The notes beneath the pieces are model-generated. The model was not told where the DNA came from, did not search any database, and was given only the letters and a program-made list of their open reading frames with translations. Below, one piece after another: positions 59,596 through 64,000 of a DNA stretch of 64,000 nt; within the stretch, counting starts at the first letter, position 1, and each line of letters begins with the position of its first letter. Source of the stretch: Sulfomarinibacter sp963741385 (lineage in GTDB: Bacteria; Acidobacteriota; Thermoanaerobaculia; Thermoanaerobaculales; Sulfomarinibacteraceae); contig CAVUHO010000010.1 of the NCBI GenBank assembly GCA_963741385.1, positions 930,001 through 994,000 on the forward strand, in the 5' to 3' direction. The position numbers were made by a program, and so were the translations under genes.

Positions 59596-61616
59596 AGTTC
59601 GACAGCACCTGGTTGATTGATCACCTCGACGGCGAACCGGATCCCGAAAAACTGACGGATCGGCTCACCGACTGCGGCTTCCTGGTCGAGCTGCGGGAGC
59701 GGGGCGACGGCGCCGAGATCTGGGATGTCGAAGTCACCACCAACCGGCCCGATGCCATGAACCACCGCGGGCTTGCGCGTGAGGCGGCGGTGGCCTCGGG
59801 TCTCGCGTTGCGCCCCCTGTCTATCGAGCTGACTGAAGGTGGGGACAAGACGTCCGACCTCGCCACGATCGAGATTGCGGACCCGGCGGTCTGCACCCGG
59901 TTTGCCGCCAGGGTCGTTCGCGGGGTGCGGCAGGTTTCGTCGCCCGGGTGGCTGCAACGACGGTTGGTCAACAGCGGTGTCCGCCCCATCAATGCGGTGG
60001 TCGATGTCACAAACTACGTTCTGCTGGAGCTCGGACAGCCGCTCCACGCCTACGATCTCGACCAGGTTCGCGGCCACAGGTTGGTGGCGCGACGCGCGGT
60101 TGCGGGAGAACGGCTCACGACCCTCGATGGTGAGGATCGGAAGCTCGATCCGGAGATGGCGGTCATCGCCGACAGCGAGGGAGTGGTGGGTCTGGCCGGA
60201 ATCATGGGCGGCGCCAGCTCCGAAATCGGCGACGACACAGTCGATGTTCTGTTGGAGGCCGCGCATTTCGATGCACTCTCGGTCCGTCGGACTGCGCGCC
60301 GTCTCGGGATGCACACCGAAGCCTCGCACCGCTTCGAACGCGGCGCCGACCCCGAAATGCCGCCGGTGGCGGTGGATATGGCCGCCGCGATGATGGCGGA
60401 TCTCGCCGGGGGCGTGGTGTGTCGGGGTCGGATCGACGTCATGCCGGCGCCGATGGAGCCGAGGAGGATGGAGCTGTCGGTCGAGAGACTGTCGGCCTTT
60501 GCGGGCGTCGAGATCACTCCCGAGCGGGTGGTCGAGATCTTTGCCGGGCTGGACTTCGAACCGGTGCGGTCCGGCGACACCGTGACGGTGACCGTGCCGT
60601 CCTTTCGGGTTGACATCGAGCGGTTGCCGGATCTCTACGAGGAGATCATCCGCCACATCGGCTACGGCTCCGTGCCGTCCGCGCTGCCGGTTCTGCCGAC
60701 GGCGCCGGGACGGCGAAACCCAAACTGGGAGCTCGTCGACCGCGCCCGTTCGGCTGCCGTTTCGGCCGGGTTGGTGGAAGTCATGAACTGGAGCTTCATA
60801 GACGCCGAAGCTGACGGGTTGGTGGCTGATCAGCCAGTGTGCCCCGGTGACGCGATCGTCCTCGGCAATCCACTGGCGACCACTCAGGCGGTCATGCGCA
60901 GATCCCTCCTGCCGGGTCTGTTGAGCGCGGCGCAGTCGAACCTCAACCAGGGAGAGACAGCCCTTGGTTTTTTCGAACAAGGCCGCGTCTTCTTTCTCGA
61001 TGGAGACATTCCGAGTGAGAGCGAACGTCTGGGAGTCGTCCTGCTCGATGACAGCCCCGACGCGGTCGAGCGGTTCCGACGTCTCAAAGGGGTGGTCGAA
61101 CACGTCTGCCGAAAGGTCGGGCTTCCCCCAGTCGAGTGGGTTCCGGGCGGCGGTCCGTGGCTGAAAGAAGGCGCCGGAGCGGTACTCAAGCCCGCGGCCG
61201 GGAGGGCCGTGGGCCTGGCGGGCGTGGTCTCGCGGCAGTTGGCTGAGCGGTGGGACCTCAAACGCGAGATCGCGGTTGCAGAGATCGTCATCGACGGCGC
61301 GAGCGAACCCGCCCTGCCGCGCTTTGCAGGGCTTCCCAGATATCCGGCCGTTGTGATGGACATGACCATCGAGCATGGCGAGGACGTCAGTTTTGCGGTC
61401 CTCGAGGACTCGGTTCGTGGGCTGGCCGGGGATCGGGTCGAGAGCGTGAGTTACGTGACGCGGTTTCTGATCCCGGACGGAAGTGGTCGCGTCCGGACCA
61501 CGCAGCGTCTGGTCTACCGCCACCCCGAACGATCGCTGACTCAGGACGAAGTGAACGCCGAACACATGAAACTACGCGAAGGACTGACCGAGCGGCTCGG
61601 AGTCTCCTTTGCCTGA
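59592..61616 (+). CDS. pheT: Phenylalanyl-tRNA synthetase beta subunit, short form
   Basis: A 674-residue PheT, about 120 residues shorter than usual. The N-terminus (KFDSTWLIDHLDGEPDPEKL) goes straight into the B3/B4 core (VEVTTNRPDAMNHRGLAREA), without the tRNA-binding EMAP/OB domain usually found around residues 40-150. The rest is normal: VVDVTNYVLLELGQPLHAYD, GLAGIMGGASSE, the B5 domain, the class II-like core and a C-terminal ferredoxin-fold anticodon-binding domain. The reading frame is open and starts at the ATGA overlap with pheS, so the loss is real, not a start error. Confidence 0.95.
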   Translation: MKFDSTWLIDHLDGEPDPEKLTDRLTDCGFLVELRERGDGAEIWDVEVTTNRPDAMNHRGLAREAAVASGLALRPLSIELTEGGDKTSDLATIEIADPAVCTRFAARVVRGVRQVSSPGWLQRRLVNSGVRPINAVVDVTNYVLLELGQPLHAYDLDQVRGHRLVARRAVAGERLTTLDGEDRKLDPEMAVIADSEGVVGLAGIMGGASSEIGDDTVDVLLEAAHFDALSVRRTARRLGMHTEASHRFERGADPEMPPVAVDMAAAMMADLAGGVVCRGRIDVMPAPMEPRRMELSVERLSAFAGVEITPERVVEIFAGLDFEPVRSGDTVTVTVPSFRVDIERLPDLYEEIIRHIGYGSVPSALPVLPTAPGRRNPNWELVDRARSAAVSAGLVEVMNWSFIDAEADGLVADQPVCPGDAIVLGNPLATTQAVMRRSLLPGLLSAAQSNLNQGETALGFFEQGRVFFLDGDIPSESERLGVVLLDDSPDAVERFRRLKGVVEHVCRKVGLPPVEWVPGGGPWLKEGAGAVLKPAAGRAVGLAGVVSRQLAERWDLKREIAVAEIVIDGASEPALPRFAGLPRYPAVVMDMTIEHGEDVSFAVLEDSVRGLAGDRVESVSYVTRFLIPDGSGRVRTTQRLVYRHPERSLTQDEVNAEHMKLREGLTERLGVSFA

Positions 61617-61632
61617 TGTGGAGGAGGAACCC

Positions 61633-61878
61633 ATGGCGATGGACACGGTGCTCAAACAGCTCGAATCGAGGATCGAAGAGCTCGTGAACGCTTACCAGAA
61701 GGCGAGCGCGAACGAAGCGAAGCTGGCGGCGCGGGTCGAGGAGCTGGAGGGCGAGGTCGCCGCCGCTTCTGAGGCGGGCAGCCGTTGCGAGGCCCTCGAA
61801 AAACAGCGGGAAGAGCTCGGCAAGCGGCTCGAAAAAGTGTTGTCGCTGATCGACGGCACCCTTTCCAAAAACGACTGA
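61633..61878 (+). CDS. zapB: ZapB-like small coiled-coil protein
   Basis: An 81-residue coiled coil with heptads throughout (LKQLESRIEELVNAYQKASA ... RVEELEGEVAAASEAG ... EKQREELGKRLEKVLSLID). It is of the size and pattern of the DUF904/ZapB family that assists the division ring. Start ATG 61633 with GAGGAGGAA upstream. It follows pheT by 16 bases and lies upstream of zapA, which is a frequent arrangement (pheT-zapB-zapA). Family assignment rests on size, coil and context. Confidence 0.7.
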   Translation: MAMDTVLKQLESRIEELVNAYQKASANEAKLAARVEELEGEVAAASEAGSRCEALEKQREELGKRLEKVLSLIDGTLSKND

Positions 61879-62006
61879 TCCTCGAGCCGCCGCAAGCAGC
61901 CAGGTTCCGCTGACGGCAGCAGCATTTCCGGGTGTCGCCGGCGGTTTGCAGCGGCGGAATTGAGCCCTGCCGGGGCCTTCCGAGACACGCCGTCCGAGCG
62001 GTCGCG

Positions 62007-62038
62007 CCCTCTCCAGGAGGGGCTTCTCCTTCCTTCTT
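62007..62038 (+). terminator. Possible terminator of the pheST-zapB transcript
   Basis: A GC stem-like segment (GCCCTCTCC with GGAGGGGC, 62006-62023) is followed by a pyrimidine-rich run TTCTCCTTCCTTCTT. The stem is imperfect. Confidence 0.35.
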
Positions 62039-62047
62039 GCGATGCTG

Positions 62048-62053
62048 TATAAT
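62048..62053 (+). promoter_or_regulatory. -10 box of zapA
   Basis: TATAAT, a perfect -10 hexamer, lies 21 bases before the zapA ATG. The -35 region (pyrimidine-rich) is poor. The ribosome site GGGAGGA is downstream of the predicted start. Confidence 0.5.
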
Positions 62054-62074
62054 CGTGGTGGGAGGAACTATCCG

Positions 62075-62386
62075 ATGACCACCGTCCGAGCCACAGTCGA
62101 GATCTTCGGCCAACGGCTCGGGCTCCGTGCGGACGGCGACGAAGCGCGGGTCCAGGAGATCGCGCGGTTCGTCGACCACCGGATGCGCGAGGTGGCAGAC
62201 CGAAGCTCGAGTGTAGACACGGTCAAGATCGCAGTTTTGACCGCCTTGAACATTGCCGACGAACTGTTTCAACAAAGAGAAACGGATCAGGACACCCGGC
62301 AGAAGAGATTGGAGAAGCAGGCCGAACGTCTCGTGATCAAGATTGAAGAGGCCATGAAGCCCGGCGAGGCCGGGAACGAAATATAG
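62075..62386 (+). CDS. zapA: Cell division protein ZapA
   Basis: A 103-residue ZapA. The N-terminal beta-strand part (VRATVEIFGQRLGLRADGDEARVQEIARFVDHRMRE) is followed by a long helix (VKIAVLTALNIADELFQQ ...) that forms the tetramer coiled coil. ZapA crosslinks FtsZ filaments. The ATG at 62075 follows GGGAGGA. It is followed within a few bases by the 6S RNA candidate, matching the zapA-ssrS neighbourhood known in proteobacteria. Confidence 0.9.
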   Translation: MTTVRATVEIFGQRLGLRADGDEARVQEIARFVDHRMREVADRSSSVDTVKIAVLTALNIADELFQQRETDQDTRQKRLEKQAERLVIKIEEAMKPGEAGNEI

Positions 62387-62390
62387 AACT

Positions 62391-62574
62391 CGGAGGTCCC
62401 TACTCGGTTGGTGATGAGCGAAACTATTGGTGAACCAACACCTATTTGACGGGTCGCCGGGTTCTCCAGTTCCGATGCCTGCCGTACGGCGGGAGACGAG
62501 TTGGGGACAGGCACCCACCTGTGGTTTTGCAGGTTCAAATGGGGTTGCTCACACGGCCGGCGCGGGGACCTCCA
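62391..62574 (+). ncRNA. ssrS: Candidate 6S RNA
   Basis: A long rod-like fold of about 184 bases. The closing stem is a perfect 9-bp GGAGGTCCC/GGGACCTCC (62392-62400 with 62565-62573). Inner helices also pair in order: GTG..GAGC with GCTC.CAC, CCTATTTGA with TCAAATGGG, and an apical arm (CCAGTTC with GAGTTGG, then CCTGCCG with CGGCGGG). Small hairpins TTGGT-GA-ACCAA on the 5' side and CCTG-N8-CAGG on the 3' side sit in the interior bubble. Length, single-rod shape and the zapA neighbour fit 6S RNA, which binds RNA polymerase holoenzyme. No covariance search was run. Confidence 0.6.
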
Positions 62575-62651
62575 CTTCATCTTCTTGAGACCATAGTCTG
62601 CGCCAGCTTGACGCCGGTTGCACTGATCGCTCCTTGACAAGGGGGTGCATC

Positions 62652-64000
62652 GTGGAACCAACACTGGTAGCAGCGATGGGTGTGCTGCTGCTCGCTCTTT
62701 GTGGGCTGGCGATCGTTTGGGTGTTGTGGCGCCGCGCGCGTGGTGCCGCAGTCCGAGTGATCGCCAACGCTCAGGAAGAAGCCGAGCGAATCATCGCTAA
62801 ATCTGAGCTCGATGGACAGCGGATCCAGAAAGATACGGAAATACTCGCCCGGGAGCGCCTGTTGGCGGCCCGAACCGAATTTGAACGTGAAACCCGGGAG
62901 CTGCGGCTCGAACTGACCGCCCTCGACCTGCGACTGGCCGAACAACATGCCGGAATCGGTGAGCGGGAGGCTGCGCTCGAGCAAAGTGAACAGAGCTTTG
63001 CGGTCCTGAAAAACGAGATTGAAGTGCGCGAAGGCCGCCTGGTCTCGCGGGAGGAGGAGCTTGCCGCAGCAGTCGCCGAGCAGCGGGTGCGGCTCGAGCA
63101 GATCGCCGGTCTCACGGTCGATCAGGCCAAGGCCGAGCTTCTGAGGTCGATGGAAAACGAGGCGCGCATCGATGCGGCCAACCTGGTCAAGAAGATCGAG
63201 GATGAGACCGTCGAAAAGAGCAAGGAAAAGGCGCGCAGGGTCATTTCCATGGCGATCCAGAGAATCGCCTCGGAGCACGTGGTCGAAAGCACGGTTTCGG
63301 TGGTCGACCTTCCGTCGGACGAGATGAAAGGGCGGATCATCGGCCGTGAGGGGCGCAACATCCGCGCCTTCGAACAGGCGACCGGGGTGGACCTGATCGT
63401 CGACGACACGCCGGAGGCCGTGATTCTGTCGTGCTTCGAACCGGTGCGGCGGGAGATCGCGCGGCTCGCGCTTGCCAACCTCATCCAGGACGGGCGCATC
63501 CACCCCGGACGGATCGAGGAGCTGGTCATCAAGGTCAAAGCCGAGATGGAGGAGAAGCTCCTCGCGGACGGCGAGACGGCGGCCATGGAGGTCGGCATCC
63601 CCGATCTGCACCCCGAGATCCACAAGCTCCTCGGGCGGCTTCAGTTCCGCTCGTCCTACGGCCAGAACGCCCTCAAGCACTCCTTGGAGGTGGCCTGGCT
63701 CAGCAACCACATGGCGGCTGAACTTGGCGCCAACGCCGAGGTTGCCAAGCGGGCCGGTCTGGTCCACGACATCGGCAAGGCCGTGGACCGCGAAATGGAC
63801 GGCACGCACCTCGAGCTGGGTCGGGAGATGTTGCGGAAATACGGCGAATCTGACGCCGTCATCCACGCCATGGAGTGCCACCATGGCGACTACGACCCGC
63901 ATTCGGTCGAGGCGGTGCTGGTGACCGCTGCCGACGCGCTGTCGGCGGCCAGACCCGGCGCCCGCCGCGAGATCCTCGAGAATTACATCAAGAGGCTCGA
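62652..64000 (+). CDS. rny: Ribonuclease Y (partial, runs off the window)
   Basis: The first 449 residues of RNase Y, an endonuclease that starts mRNA decay at the membrane. A GTG start at 62652 follows AAGGGGG. An N-terminal membrane helix (LLLALCGLAIVWVLW) is followed by a long coiled coil (about 30-190), the KH domain (SVVDLPSDEMKGRIIGREGRNIRAFEQATGVD) and the HD domain (HSLEVAWLSNHMA, LVHDIGKAVDRE, HHGDYDP). The end of the HD domain and the C-terminus lie beyond 64000. No frameshift is seen. Confidence 0.95.
   Translation, partial: MEPTLVAAMGVLLLALCGLAIVWVLWRRARGAAVRVIANAQEEAERIIAKSELDGQRIQKDTEILARERLLAARTEFERETRELRLELTALDLRLAEQHAGIGEREAALEQSEQSFAVLKNEIEVREGRLVSREEELAAAVAEQRVRLEQIAGLTVDQAKAELLRSMENEARIDAANLVKKIEDETVEKSKEKARRVISMAIQRIASEHVVESTVSVVDLPSDEMKGRIIGREGRNIRAFEQATGVDLIVDDTPEAVILSCFEPVRREIARLALANLIQDGRIHPGRIEELVIKVKAEMEEKLLADGETAAMEVGIPDLHPEIHKLLGRLQFRSSYGQNALKHSLEVAWLSNHMAAELGANAEVAKRAGLVHDIGKAVDREMDGTHLELGREMLRKYGESDAVIHAMECHHGDYDPHSVEAVLVTAADALSAARPGARREILENYIKRL

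Noticed and set aside
59529..61565. A 678-residue minus-strand frame opposite pheT.
   Set aside because: It is an antisense shadow typical of GC-rich DNA; pheT is certain.

Overview
The window is a 64 kb stretch of a GC-rich, Gram-negative-type bacterial chromosome. It is densely packed with housekeeping genes, and I see no phage, transposase, CRISPR array or plasmid gene. Outer-membrane assembly (BamD-like lipoprotein), ExbB/ExbD/TonB energy transducers, DUF4388 proteins, a eukaryotic-type Ser/Thr kinase, SelB and a UbiA/UbiX pair together suggest Acidobacteriota, perhaps the Thermoanaerobaculia. That placement is an inference from gene content; no marker search was run.

Layout. 1-1.6 kb: ftsE-ftsX. 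1.6-6.2 kb (minus): exbB-exbD-exbD-tonB-DUF4388-TPR operon behind a good sigma-70-like promoter. 6.2-7.5 kb: yebC-ruvC. 7.7-10.9 kb: a large pseudo-receiver/kinase/TonB-C fusion and a small coiled-coil gene. 11-16.1 kb (plus): accD-folC-dgt-rpiB-glyA. 16.1-21 kb (minus): PHP hydrolase, beta-carbonic anhydrase, DASS-family transporter and a cytidylate-kinase-like/BON/CBS protein. 21.1-22.7 kb: glnA with promoter and terminator. 22.7-26.9 kb: HD protein, serS, deoxynucleoside kinase, ubiA-ubiX (probably menaquinone synthesis). 27-28.3 kb: comEA and a pseudopilin behind a sigma-54-like promoter. 28.3-33.9 kb: sugar nucleotidyltransferase, CYTH protein, selB, a secreted protein and a glycosyltransferase. 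33.9-34.3 kb: SRP RNA and two tRNA-Ser genes. 34.3-43.2 kb (minus): truA, uppS-cdsA-dxr-rseP-PASTA-rpe-bamD-LysM (isoprenoid carrier, phospholipid and envelope assembly), then tadA. 43.2-51.8 kb: HEAT-like secreted protein, FHA-GAF-adenylate cyclase, rdgB, ubiE, folD, coaE, cupin, recN, a Sua5/YwlC-type gene. 52-64 kb (plus): translation block hisS, aspS, two tRNA-Val, thrS, rpmI, rplT, pheS, pheT, then zapB-like, zapA, a probable 6S RNA and rny, which runs off the end.

Most notable: (1) the pseudo-receiver-STPK-TM-TonB_C fusion; (2) four five-unit heptamer arrays, arranged as two inverted pairs, each touching a neighbouring gene's stop codon; (3) a rod-shaped candidate 6S RNA between zapA and rny; (4) a CMK-like/BON/CBS protein coupled to a DASS transporter; (5) PheT without its EMAP-type domain and a thrS-rpmI junction without infC; (6) a PASTA-only protein overlapping rpe; (7) three single-base frameshifts in recN and thrS that look like sequence errors.
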